In this document: piece after piece, positions 10,561 through 20,284 of the stretch
Numbering within the stretch: position 1 is the stretch's first letter
Layout: each line of letters begins with the position of its first letter
From: Gnetum montanum
Taxonomy: Eukaryota; Streptophyta; Gnetopsida; Gnetales; Gnetaceae
Assembly (NCBI GenBank): GCA_015680685.1
Contig: MNCI01017697.1
Coordinates: 49,462 to 81,003 of the forward strand
Length of the DNA stretch: 31,542 nucleotides
Direction of reading: 5' to 3'
The notes under the pieces: generated by a model
The model's database searches: none
What the model was told of the DNA's origin: nothing
Seen by the model: only the letters and a program-made list of their open reading frames with translations
Made by a program: the position numbers and the translations under genes

Positions 10561-11508
10561 CCAAGTCTATCAAGTCATAGACATGAACTGCATCTAGCTA
10601 GAGGCCATGTATGTAAGGCTTAGTGGCAATATGGTTGACTTGCAAAAAGGCATTAACTAGAGTTTTAGCTAGATTATGAATTAATAGTTTTAGCAAGTGA
10701 AACAACTCAGCGTATAAATTACTTTGACTATGGAATATGGTGAAAACTGCAAATATAGGTGTGATGTAGGTTGCAATGGCTATGATATGCACTACACTAA
10801 TAAAAATTAATTAATTAATTCTTTAAATTTTTTATTTCTTAGAATGCAAGGAGTAGGGGTTGCACTACAAATGGTTGCTAGGAAATTTGCTATGAAGATG
10901 CATTGGAAAGCCTCCAATTTTTACACTAGGTTTACCCAACCTAGCATGCAATGAAAAACATGTTGCACTTATGAGAAATACACTGGTTTTATGACAAATA
11001 CACTAGGCTTATAACAAATACACTAGGTTTATGACAAATAAATACACTAAGCTTTTTCCAAAATACATTGGGCTTGCAAGAGAGGCCTAATAGAAAATTC
11101 TTAAAGGTTGTAAGTGGGAGATGGCAATGGAAACAAATACATTGGTCTTTGGAGAAACCCAAAGGAAAATTTTGAAGAGCGAAAAGTGTAGGTTTTTGAA
11201 AAATACGCTAGGCTTTGGAAAGTCCAATAGTTGCTATAAAAATTGTAGATCATCCATGCCTACTACAATTTATACATTAGGTTTAAAATTGTAGGGAATG
11301 ATGGTTGGCATTGGCTTTGGGAAGAATTAAAAAGCAAATTTAAAGTTTCTTTTTTGTAAATAAACAAAAATGATAGTTAAAATTGATGAACATGAAAAGG
11401 CAAAGCAAGATTGGATGAAGAATTTGGATGGAGGCTCTCCTTCTCGTGCTAGAAACTTTAATGCTTGAAAAATTTGGTGTTAGAAGGCCAAAGATTTCAA
11501 AGTGAAAC
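10561..11508 (-). other. Long leader of element B, no gene seen
   Basis: Between the gag remnant and the candidate PBS. AT-rich, with a 20-bp tandem repeat at 10971-11054 and scattered single copies of the same AAATAC-CTAGG-TT motif at about 11133 and 11201. Short ORFs only. Confidence 0.4.
10971..11054. repeat. 20-bp tandem repeat, four copies
   Basis: Units start at 10971, 10991, 11011 and 11031, with consensus ATGACAAATACACTAGGYTT. The last unit has a 4-base AATA expansion. Related single motifs occur further along the leader. Confidence 0.85.
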
Positions 11509-11527
11509 AACTTAGCTTTAGATCCCA
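11509..11527 (-). other. Candidate primer-binding site of element B (tRNA-iMet type)
   Basis: Minus-strand TGGGATCTAAAGCTAAGTT resembles the plant tRNA-iMet PBS TGGTATCAGAGCCAGGTT with one inserted base, one transversion and a few transitions. It directly follows a CA dinucleotide that could be an LTR end. The match is imperfect, and Tat elements do not usually use tRNA-iMet, so the call is tentative. Confidence 0.35.
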
Positions 11528-12450
11528 TGGGCCTCAAGACAAGAATTCAAAGCATCCCAAATGGTCTTGTCAATCACCTAGAAACTTACAATTCGTCAAA
11601 TGATGCAAAGAAATTTAATTGTAAATGCATATGTAAATCTAGAGAAACAAAAAATAAACTTCCATCAAACAAATGAACTACAAATCTTTATTCAAATAAT
11701 AAAATAATTTATAAAAACAAAGTTAAGATGGGCATAATTTTATGTGATTCAAATGCACAAAAAGCCAAACAGAGGTTTCTTTAAGCCCAATGAAGCCGAT
11801 AGAGTATGTCCTATAGTCAACTTTGCTTTGCAGAAGTTCCAATTTTTCTCCCAAAGCTCTTTGCTCTCTCTTTGGCATTGGATCTATGTTGTAAGTGGTG
11901 GAATGGTTGCTACACTTCTCGTGAATCTACACTACTCTAAAAGTCTCTAGTTCAACTTGAATGCAAATTTCCAAAAGTCTTTTCAAACTGGCTAACTTCT
12001 ATTTATATAAACCATTTAGTAACTAATTTTTTGCTACAAATCTCTGCCATGATTACTGACAAATTGCTCAAAATTTTTATGTTTATAGGTCACTCAAGCC
12101 CAACATATTTATTAAATTTCAAAAACTTTAGGCCTTTTTATGCTGGCTTCATGGTCATCCAATGTAAAAATTGAAAGTCCAGCATAAAAATCCAACACCC
12201 AAAATTTATATGTTGTTTGTGTAGGTTTTTTTAAGTGTAAAAATGAAGGTCAAGATTTATACACTAGCTTTGTAATTGCTCTAGCATAAAAACTACTATG
12301 GATAGCATAGAAACTAAGAAAAACCCAAATTTGGTAGTATGTAAGGCATTTTCATCCTTCCCAAGCCTAGGTATATGCAAAATGCAGCTTTTCTCACCTG
12401 GAAAATAAGGCATTCATAACTTATGAAGCATTTTTTAGTCTCCATAAGTT
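11528..12450 (-). repeat. Possible 5' LTR of element B
   Basis: On the minus strand this holds a good TATA box (TATATAAATAG, about 12000-12010) and, about 320 bases downstream, an AATAAA signal near 11692, followed by a CA end at 11528 against the candidate PBS. That is the expected order U3-TATA-R-polyA-U5. No second copy was found in the window and the outer end is unclear, so it is not proven. Confidence 0.35.
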
Positions 12451-12479
12451 AAGATGTGTGAAATTGTAGCCTATGAACT

Positions 12480-12953
12480 ACAAATTTTACACTTTACAAT
12501 AAAAAGTATGCCTCACACTCTGGTGATGAAGGTTACAATGCTAGGTGTTTGGAAAAATAAGGCTATTGTATTTGCCTTTATTTTCCACCAAATTACAAAT
12601 GGTTTTGCTCATAGGCTGCAACATGATTTCTTTGTGGTGTTTCAACTATGATAGATTGGTTTGCAAGCTTCAATATGATATTATTTTTCTTTATGTGTGG
12701 TAGGTTCCAAGCTTTAAACTATGATAGATTGGTTTGCAAGCTTCAATACAATATTATTTTTCTTTATGTATGGTAGGTTCCAAGCCTTATACATCTTTTT
12801 GGAGATGAGGTTCACACTTGAATCTAAGCCTAATATAGCCTTTAATGATGGATTTTCAAAAATCTACAAATAGATAAGAAAATTTTCTAAGTCCATTCTC
12901 TTTTTGAGAAGAGTTTTTTCTTTGACCCAATTGGTTATTGCATGGGTCAACAT
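12480..12953 (-). pseudogene. Protease remnant of element C
   Basis: Begins MLTHAITNWVKEKTLLKK on the minus strand, aligned with D (MLTHIVSD, then KVGSLPKKRA) and A (MLTHVITDWIKV). The active-site stretch reads ILGLDSSVNLIS, followed by KKMYKA, which also occurs in D. Where retropepsins have D-S/T-G, this copy has G-L-D, so the catalytic Asp is gone. Further down, a frame reading LVENKGKYNSLIF loosely fits the D segment before its IIMGHAWL block. A 73-bp tandem duplication (12645-12788) sits within the coding part. The lower limit is approximate. Confidence 0.65.
12645..12788. repeat. 73-bp tandem duplication inside the element C protease
   Basis: Two adjacent copies starting at 12645 and 12718 (each beginning ACTATGATAGATTGGTTTGC), with only a handful of differences. 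On the minus strand each copy encodes KAWNLP-like sequence, so protease codons were duplicated. Because 73 is not a multiple of 3, the duplication also shifts the frame. Confidence 0.88.
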
Positions 12954-12959
12954 GATAGT

Positions 12960-14942
12960 TTTGACATTAGATTCACTAGATGTTCTCATTTCTGGGTACA
13001 ATGAGGTGCTACAAAAAATTATCTATATTGGTTAACAAATCTAAGAGCACTATCCATGTAGGCATGAGAATTAGCCTAAAGAAAGGGTGCTTTCAAGGCT
13101 TATGTTTAGAACTACTAGTATCATCATCCACCTATATGTCTATAATGCAAGTGGAATTTTACTATTATGGCTATTATGGTAGCTCATCCTACATATGCGA
13201 TGGTGGCACAAGAGGAAGAAGATTACGGAACATGTGTGAGGGTGGATGAGAGGCATAAGAAGACAATTCAACACGTGGAGTTATTTGTGGTATTCTGAAG
13301 GGTCGTAGCAATGAGAATGAGCGTTAGCAATAGGACCATTAGGTAAAATGAGGTATTTGATGTAATTTCTTATGGATTTGGCTAGTAATATAGGTACTAT
13401 TTCCTCCATTGTGATATCTTCCATAATTGTGGACTTTGTAACTACTAATGATAGTGCTCTTGAGGTTGAGAAGATGCTCCACTCAAATAAAACTATGGTA
13501 GGGTTATTTGTAGTTATCACATGAATACAACAACCTTCTTAGCATTGTTTTTTTTTTTCATTTTTGACAAAATTAGGGTTGAAAAAGTAAGATTCTAATT
13601 CTTCCATAGAAGTAATCATGTATGATATCAAAAGATATGAATTCTTAGAATGTTCATATTACAAAATTTCACATACATCTTCTTCTAATTTGAAACATAA
13701 AACTTCCTCATATACACATGACTTTGTCTTTTGGTAATGTATCCTTCTCCATTTTCTTCTTTTTCTTCTTATCTTGACGTTTCTTTTCTCTTCCTTGCTT
13801 ATTTTAATCCTCCATGATTTTAAGTATGGATGTAAATTTCTCATCTATTGAATCCCACATCTTGTTGACATTTTCCATAATCTCTAAGATAAATATTTTC
13901 ATTGGCAAGATCTTTTGCTAAAATACCTCGTCTACTAGAACATATTCTTCCATTTTACATTCACATACATCTCTCTTGCAAAGTGATGGATCCATGTTGT
14001 ACTTAGTACATTCTCAATTATTCTTCCTTCTTAGTTTTGACAATCTTCATTAGTCATAGATCTCAAGGATTTCATATGTTCTGTTCCTTAGCCCATATAT
14101 GATGTAGAGGAGCTACTTCTTTGGAGAGAAGCCATGACATAGGCACCTATGTAGACATGAATAGTATTTTTTTAGGGTTGCATCAAGATATTTGTGAGTT
14201 CCTTAATTCCATTCTTGGATCTACTTTTTCAAGTTGAACATCCTTAAGTATTCTTAGTACTTTTCATTGACTAGCTTTAACATTATCCTCCATTGGTGGA
14301 TAGAGTTTAGTTCCAATGATTTGCATAAATTCTTAGCTTCTTTGGTAAGTCTGATTGTAAATAACTTCTACTTCTACTATTTACTTTCAATGTTTTGTAA
14401 GGCACAGGCATCATGGAAGGCTTGTAAGTGATTCTATGGATTTTCATTATAGGTTTCATCAAATCTAGACATGTTATTCATATCTAGATACTTGATCTAA
14501 CTCTTTTTTTTATGCATGGTGCGTATTCTAATTATATATTTGATTTGGATCATGCTTTTATTTTTAATAATGGTCTATCATCATCATTTGGAATCATAAG
14601 GTCCTCATCATAATCATGATCTATCTTTTCATCATGATCTTCTCTATGTTTTCTTTTGTGCCTTCTTTTCTAGATTCTAGTCAGTTCTCTATCTTGAGAT
14701 CTTTAGGGATCCCTCATTGGATTTCCCTTGGGACATTTGTCTTGGTTTCTAGTTGGGGGTCTCCTCATTTGTCTATGTTCTTCTTCAGTAGATCCTAATA
14801 ATGAAGATAAAGAAATGGATGATGAACTACTAAGAGAGCCACCTTGACTTGGTCTCCTTCTAAGATCTCTTTATGCATAGTGGAGGTCCTAGGCCTTCAA
14901 GACCTCTTTATTTTGGGATCCTACTCATCATATGCAAGATTA
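12960..14942 (-). pseudogene. gag: gag remnant of element C, main part
   Basis: Minus-strand homologue of element A gag, broken by many stops. Anchors: a Ser-rich linker (GGSLSSSSSISL, about 14800-14860) matching the Ser-rich linker of A; a block at about 14380-14480 whose DNA matches A at 1530-1650 (ATGTTTTGTAAGGCACA shared); MWDSID starting at 13860 aligned with MWDSID at 941 in A; and a degraded Cys/His motif at about 13620-13680 in which the second and later Cys residues are lost. The N-terminal part was carried to 27769-28200 by the element D insertion. Open stretches such as 13659-13844 are fragments or shifted frames of this gag. Confidence 0.75.
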
Positions 14943-14947
14943 CCTAC
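14943..14947. repeat. Target-site duplication of element D, left copy (CCTAC)
   Basis: CCTAC immediately before the TGATGA start of the 5' LTR. Identical to 27764-27768 after the 3' LTR. Five bases is the usual length for Ty3/gypsy integrases. Confidence 0.92.
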
Positions 14948-15783
14948 TGATGAATGTCAAAGGGTCACATCGATGGACCCCTATTAACATAGCCTCATCA
15001 ACAAGCCCTCGTCAATGAGGCCTTGTTTGGTGTGCCCCATCGATGGGGCCAAGTCAACATAGTGTTTGTAGTTTGTTTATTTGAGAAGTAAAATATTTCT
15101 CTAAGTGCCTGCAACAGGAGTCAAAAACTGTATGGATCTTTATTCAAGCACTATTGCACCTGAACACACCAATGTGAATAGCAATAAAGACAAGCTTCTT
15201 AATTAAACCTTGCAGCACTTGGATTAGATTAATGATTTATTTATGCATTCATTATTTTCATTAATTATGACATTAATTAAGCTAAATTAGGCTTTGAGCA
15301 ATAGATTAATTAATTAAGCTAAATAGATTAAGCACATAAGTACAACCACTTCGAGCAAAAACACGTATTTGCTTCATAACCCCAATAGCATTATTGCTTG
15401 ATTCACCCAATAGCATAGCACTTGGTAATCCCAATAGCAAGTATGTGGGTTCAAGACATCTACAACAACTGGGACTAGATGCTTATGTTAAGACTAGTTA
15501 GACATTAGTTAATTGATTAGATCTCAATAGTATTAAATCATCTTATCTTTATATTTCAACACCACAAACCCTAAAAACATAAAACCATAAAAAATCATAT
15601 ACCTTGATTATACTTAACCATACCATGTACATCACAAGTGTAATTGGGAAGACAATGAATGATCTTAAGGCAAGGTTCACTACCTAAACTACTAGTGTAC
15701 CAAAGAACATAGAGTCCTTAGAACTTGACCAGATCATGCATGATTCATATGGTTGAGTGTAGGGGTACCTTCCCTGCTCATCA
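14948..15783 (+). repeat. 5' LTR of element D (836 bp)
   Basis: Starts TGATGAATGTCAAAG and ends CTCATCA. Collinear with the 3' LTR except for a gap at 15068/15069 corresponding to 106 bases of the 3' LTR (26940-27045), which includes the TATA box. TTG occurs at both edges of the missing segment, a microhomology expected for a deletion. U3 has seven consecutive 14-bp units from 14969. A perfect 16-bp palindrome (GCCCCATCGATGGGGC) lies at 15034-15049 within the units. Confidence 0.95.
14969..15066 (+). repeat. 14-bp U3 tandem repeats, 5' LTR of element D
   Basis: Units start at 14969, 14983, 14997, 15011, 15025, 15039 and 15053: ATCGATGGACCCCT, ATTAACATAGCCTC, ATCAACAAGCCCTC, GTCAATGAGGCCTT, GTTTGGTGTGCCCC, ATCGATGGGGCCAA and GTCAACATAGTGTT. 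Exact 14-base spacing with diverged units, typical of an old U3 enhancer array. The first unit of the array carries GGACCC; others carry GCC. Confidence 0.85.
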
Positions 15784-15784
15784 T

Positions 15785-15803
15785 TGGTGTCATTGCTAGG
15801 GAC
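15785..15803 (+). other. Primer-binding site of element D (tRNA-Asp type)
   Basis: TGGTGTCATTGCTAGGGAC one base after the LTR end. Same site as in A, with C-to-T changes at the two CpG-prone positions of the GGCGCC core. Confidence 0.85.
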
Positions 15804-15996
15804 TTAATTTGTTTGAAACATGTGCTATCTAGGTTTAGTGAATACCATTAATATCATTCTATGAACCTTAAGGTTTATATCATTTCCACTATACATAGAA
15901 TTATAAAAAGCACACTAACATTTTATTTTATATTGCAAAATTTCTTCTTCTCATAGGAATGAGGATGCGAAATTGCTTGTCTCTTAAGAATGTAGG

Positions 15997-17945
15997 ATGG
16001 TGTATACTCATCCTAATGAGTATGTACCTAACTTCACTGTCATATTGCATCAAGATGAACAGATGTGATGGTGAGACATGGAGGGAAACATTGTATTATT
16101 TCTTGATTGATTTGTGCCCAAGATGCTAATTCAAACTCTTAAAAAGTTAGGCATCTCAAATCTTCAAGAGGAATATGTTGTGCATGGCTTCAACACTCAA
16201 GACTATCATCCCATATAAACATAACATAGGTGAGTTCAACACCAAGAAAAGCAACATAAAATTGTAAAGGGAAAACATTTCTCTAACCCCTTGTTCTTGC
16301 TGAACCAAACTAATAATGAGGATCCTTTCCTTGAGGATTCCAAACATGAAGATTCTCCACCCCCTATTATTGAAGATGAGGGTGTGCCCCAAAACCTATG
16401 AGCAACTATTCATAACCTAGGTTCAAGAAAAAGTGACAATCAAGGCAAGGACTCCGGTAAACATCACGATGGTTAGGGATCTAAGAATGGTGGTCGTAAT
16501 GAGAAAAAAGATGATGGTGAACACCATGGTGGCAGTGGCAATCCACTTTCCTCTTCATCCTTTTCATCTGATTCTAAACATTCCTCTTAATCTACTAGTT
16601 TTCATAGAAGCTACCGTAGAAATAATCATGATGAAGGTAATCAACAAGATAATGATGATCACAAAACCCACCAAGAACATTAGGGTAACAAAGGACATCA
16701 TCAAAGACAATGTAATAATGATGATGATGAGCCTTTATTGGTGACTCGAAGCATGCTTAACATTGTAGAGGCAATAAAGATTCCAACTAGGCATATGAAA
16801 GACAGTCGGATCAAGCACTTAGATATGAACAATGTCCTAATATTTGATGGGGGATATAATTTTGATCCACGACCACAGCTCCAAGATTTCCATGATGCCT
16901 ACACCTTACAAAACATTGAAAATGATTAGCAAAAACTCAAGCTATGCCCCAAGACACTCATCAAGAAAGCTGAAAGCTAATACCAGTCCTTAGAGCTAAA
17001 ATCTATTCGCTAATGAAGTACAGTGCTTGAGCTATTTAATGACAAATACCAAATTTACTCTAAAGTGTCCAACCTAAGAAGGTAAATCCAAGGCTAGAAA
17101 CAGGGAACACATGAACCCTTGGATGCTGCCATGGGTATATACTATTCTCTCTTACATTGATGCCCTAGCCATGTTTATTCTTAGAGGAAATAACTTTTCC
17201 ATATCATAGATGGGATTAGAGCTGAAACTAGAAGAACTCTTGGGGTTTACACCCAAGGAAGATCATCTAAACTAAGAGGTCATCAGATCCAAAGGCTAAT
17301 AGATCAGGTAGTAAAAGAAGAAGATGAATTTCGAAAGAGGGAATGTGTAGAAGAGTATAATAGGGATCCTTCCATCAGAAAAAGAGAGGTCTAATTTTAT
17401 GAAGAGGAGGATGCAGCACTTGATGAGGTGGTAAATAGAAAAACCTTGCCTATTCTAATATTTTTGGTAAGGTTGATAAATTATGGGATTCTTTGAACAA
17501 AAAATTCCAAACTGCTATAAAAATTGCTAAAGAATCCAAAAAATGAAATAGTAAGCATGATTACAAGAGATGAAAAGAAGCTGAACATGCCTATCAATAA
17601 GGTAAGGACAAGGCTACTACAGTAGAAGAAATTATGAAAACTGACTATGATGATGATACAGGTTGTGACATTTGTCAATACAAACATCCTAAGGGATGTT
17701 GCCCTATGGTGTCACACTTACAAGAGTCTGCAGTGTACACAAGGGTTGTAATCTTGTAATCAAATTTCCAGTCAAGTGGGTTAGACAATCAATCTAGGAA
17801 ACAACCATTCTTCTAACCTAACAATCCTCCCAAGTCCTCACAATCTAATGTGGCCAATTGCCATGTATCTTCAACTACCTCATCCTCTACATCAAATACC
17901 TTCAATATCCCTTTAAACCAAATGCCACCCAAGATCCATATTGTA
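15997..17945 (+). pseudogene. gag: gag remnant of element D
   Basis: Start chosen at 15997 (ATG, then VYTHPNEYVPNFT), which aligns with the A start MVYIHSDEYIPKFT and follows a 190-base leader. In order: the N-terminal domain to about 16218; an acidic, Ser- and His-rich linker (about 16320-16735); a conserved block at 16738-16929 (VTRSMLNIVEAIKIP); the gag core at about 16930-17140 (ELFNDKYQIYSKV, then EPLDAAMG); a charged part at 17330-17460 (CVEEYNRDPSIRKRE) equal to A 942-1211; and the Cys/His knuckle at 17664-17705 followed by MVSHLQES. At least a dozen in-frame stops and several shifts. The open frame at 16433-16744 is a shadow of the linker. Confidence 0.83.
17664..17705 (+). other. Cys/His knuckle in element D gag
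   Basis: CDICQYKHPKGCCP, same residues and spacing as in element A (C-x2-C-x3-H-x4-C). Confidence 0.6.
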
Positions 17946-18372
17946 ATGTTAACCCATATTGTTTCTGACTAGATCAAGGTTGGTAGTCTCCCTAAAAAGA
18001 GAGCTGACTCTAGAAGTCCCCTTATCTATTTATAGATCATCGAACATGAACTGTGTAAGGCTCTTCTTAATTCTAGTTCCAAAGTTATTCTCATATTGCA
18101 TGACATGTACAAGGCTTGAAAACTTTGACCTCTTAAGAAGAGCAACATCTATTTAGAATTGGAAGATTAATCAATCACTATCCCTTTGGGGTTAGTGGAG
18201 GACATTATGACCACAGTTTGTGGTTGGTCCTACCCTTCTAATTTCCTAGTGATCAAGGTTAAAAATTGCAAGGGTGACTTCCCTATCATCATGGGACATG
18301 CATGGTTAAGTACTGTGGATGCGAAAATGGGCATCAGAGACCTCTCCTTGGAGATTTCCAAGGAGATTTAAT
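17946..18372 (+). pseudogene. Aspartic protease remnant of element D
   Basis: Retropepsin that would process gag-pol. Begins MLTHIVSD, shared with A and C. The active-site stretch is ALLNSSSKVILI: the catalytic Asp position is Asn (AAT at 18069-18071) and the Gly of D-S-G is Ser (AGT at 18075-18077), both one G-to-A step away. The second half (18186-18371) is open and reads GLVEDIMTTVCGWSYPSNF and later PIIMGHAWLSTVDAKMG, matching the (I/L)(I/L)GRPWLATADA block of Athila-type proteases, with Arg-Pro replaced by His-Ala. Inactive by inspection. Confidence 0.82.
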
Positions 18373-18689
18373 TTGGAAAAATGAAGAAGAAGTGCATTCC
18401 ATGCATTGTGTATAGTGATAACGAGTGTAATTGTGTGCAAAAACTCTATTCTATTAAAAACACATCCATTAAAGCATGTAATTAGTGTGCATAAGAAATA
18501 GAAATATAAAAGTGCCTATACACAATAGCCATAAAATAGGAGTGCACCTAGTGCCTAATAGCTAATTCTAATAGTAGCACATTATGCATGGAACCAATTG
18601 AGAGCCTAACATGTGCTTATGTTAAAAGCATGGATGACCTTGAGCAAGTTCATCACCAAATCTCTAATGCTAGAGATGATGATACCTAT

Positions 18690-19580
18690 TAGGGACGGTT
18701 AGAAATCCTTGAAAATTTTAAACAAGAGCCCCTAAAATTAAATTTTTTACCAGCCAACATAGAATATGCATTTTTTAAAAATGGTAAGTTGATCATAATC
18801 AATGCCAAACTTGCTCCTACATAAAAAGAAAAGTTGTTAATAGTGGTTAATAAATGGCCAACAACCTTTACTTGGTCATATCGCAAGCTAACTAAAATCA
18901 ATTCAAGGATATGTCAACATCACATTTACACTGACCTAGTCATGAAGCCAAGAAGGCAATCACAGAGGCGATTGAACCCAAATTAAACAAAATCATCAAG
19001 AAGGAAATTAATCAACTCCTCACAGTAGCATTCATTTATCCCACTGTGGATAGTGAGTGGATTAGCCCACTTGTAATTGTACTAAAGAAAGATGACAAGT
19101 GGCAAGTATGTATTGACTTTAGGCTGTTGAACATGGCTACATTCAAAGCTTTTGTTGATCAAGTGTTGGACACTATCTCTAGGCATTGCTATTATAGCTT
19201 CCTAGATGGTTATAGTGGCTATAACCAAATCCAAATTGCACCTAAGGATCAAGCCAAGACAACATTCGTGAGTCCCTAGGAAACTTTTGCATATTGTAAA
19301 ATGCCTTTTGGTTTGTGCAATGCTCCTACAACATTTCAATGCCTGGTCCTTAGCATTTTTCAGTAGCAAATCGATAGTGGTGTGGAAGTCTTCATGGATG
19401 ACTTCTCCACCTATGAAGCTATGTGTGAACAAGCCTTGGACTGTCTTGAGCAAGTACTAAAAAGATGCATGGAAATAAATCTAATGCTTAACTGGCAAAA
19501 GAGCCACCTCATGGGCCAAGGAATTGTACTGGGGCATAGAATCATTCAAGTAGGGATTGAGGTAGACCCTTAAAAAAAGG
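18690..19580 (+). pseudogene. Reverse transcriptase remnant of element D
   Basis: The N-terminal part at 18702-18985 (LNFLPANIEYAFF, INAKLAPT, ICQHHIYTDL) is one frame from the core at 19046-19573. Core motifs in order: SPLVIVLKKDDKWQVCIDFR; YSFLDGYSGYNQIQIAP with the first catalytic Asp at 19205-19207; TTFVSP, a stop, then FAYCKMPFGLCNAPTTFQ; FMDD at 19391-19402 with the Asp pair; LKRCMEINLMLNWQKSH; and IVLGHRIIQVGIEVDP. All three catalytic Asp residues are kept. FMDDF and LGH..I fit Athila/Tat rather than chromoviruses. A shift at about 18985 and stops at about 19279 and 19366 break it. Confidence 0.9.
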
Positions 19581-20178
19581 GTCATCCAAGAAATAACCCA
19601 TCAACCAAAAACTATTAAAGATGTTTAGTCATTCCTTCAACATACTAGCTACTATCAACGATTCATAGAGAATTTTTCTAAGATCACAAAATTGTTAGCA
19701 GAGCTTACAAAGAAAGATGCACCTTTCATCTAAACCAACGAGCATGAACATGATTCTAGAAATTGAAGGAAAAACTAATAGAAAATCCAATTCTACATGT
19801 ACTAGACTAGTCTAGACTATTTCACATAATGATGGATGCATCTAATTATGCTTTGGAAGTCATGCTTATGCAACTGGATGATAAAAAATGTTCATACTAC
19901 ATCCACTATGTGAGCCAAAGCATTGTGGGAGCACAATTAAATTACACCACCATAGTAAGAACTAATGACAGTGGTGTGCATTCTTGAAAATTTTACGTAC
20001 TATGTGCTTGTTTACAAAGTATTTGTACACATAGACCATAGTGCAATTTACTTCCTTATGAACAAGCCAATGATGAGTCCTTGTATCTTACGGTGGCTTA
20101 TGATCTTGCAAAAATTTGATCTCACAATGGTAGATCGAAAAGGGATCAAGAATGTGGTCACTGATCATCTCTCTTGAT
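19581..20178 (+). pseudogene. RT connection and RNase H remnant of element D
   Basis: The connection domain reads IQEITHQPKTIKDV, then SFLQHTSYYQRFIENFSK and LAELTKKDAPF. RNase H: MMDASNYALEVMLMQ with the first Asp (about 19830), the Glu at 19959-19961 just before LMTVVCILENF, and the Asp in VFVHIDHSAIYFL (about 20030), followed by LRWLMILQKFDLTMVDRKG and NVVTDHLS ending at 20175. The catalytic residues I can place are present. The domain is split by frame shifts near 19750 and 19955. Confidence 0.82.
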
Positions 20179-20284
20179 TAAGATGGTACAACAAAGAGAA
20201 GGAGAGCCCAATCTCTGATAAATTTCTAGATGAACTCCTCTTTATTGTTGCAAGAAATGAACAAATGCCCATAGAAGCAAAATG

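Larger units (their letters stand above)
7166..11527 (-). mobile_element. Element B: truncated Ty3/gypsy (Tat-like) element, gag and protease only
   Basis: Minus-strand order is candidate PBS (11509-11527), leader with 20-bp repeats, gag (about 8640-10560), repeat-bearing linker (8219-8629), aspartic protease (about 7211-7732). RT, RNase H and integrase would be expected below 7166 but are absent; unrelated sequence with a minisatellite is there instead. Gag and protease differ from those of A, C and D: the finger is of the Y/C-x-x-H...HDT..C..LK type and the protease ends in ILGRSWL-like sequence, both typical of the Tat lineage. Heavily decayed. Confidence 0.72.

Noticed and set aside
15034-15049. 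Perfect palindrome as a specific protein-binding site
   Set aside because: It spans the boundary of two 14-bp units and is not kept in the 3' LTR, so it is probably a by-product of the array.
16433-16744. Met/Lys-rich ORF of 103 codons
   Set aside because: Shifted frame of the Ser/His-rich gag linker of element D; the homologous linker in element A supports the other frame.
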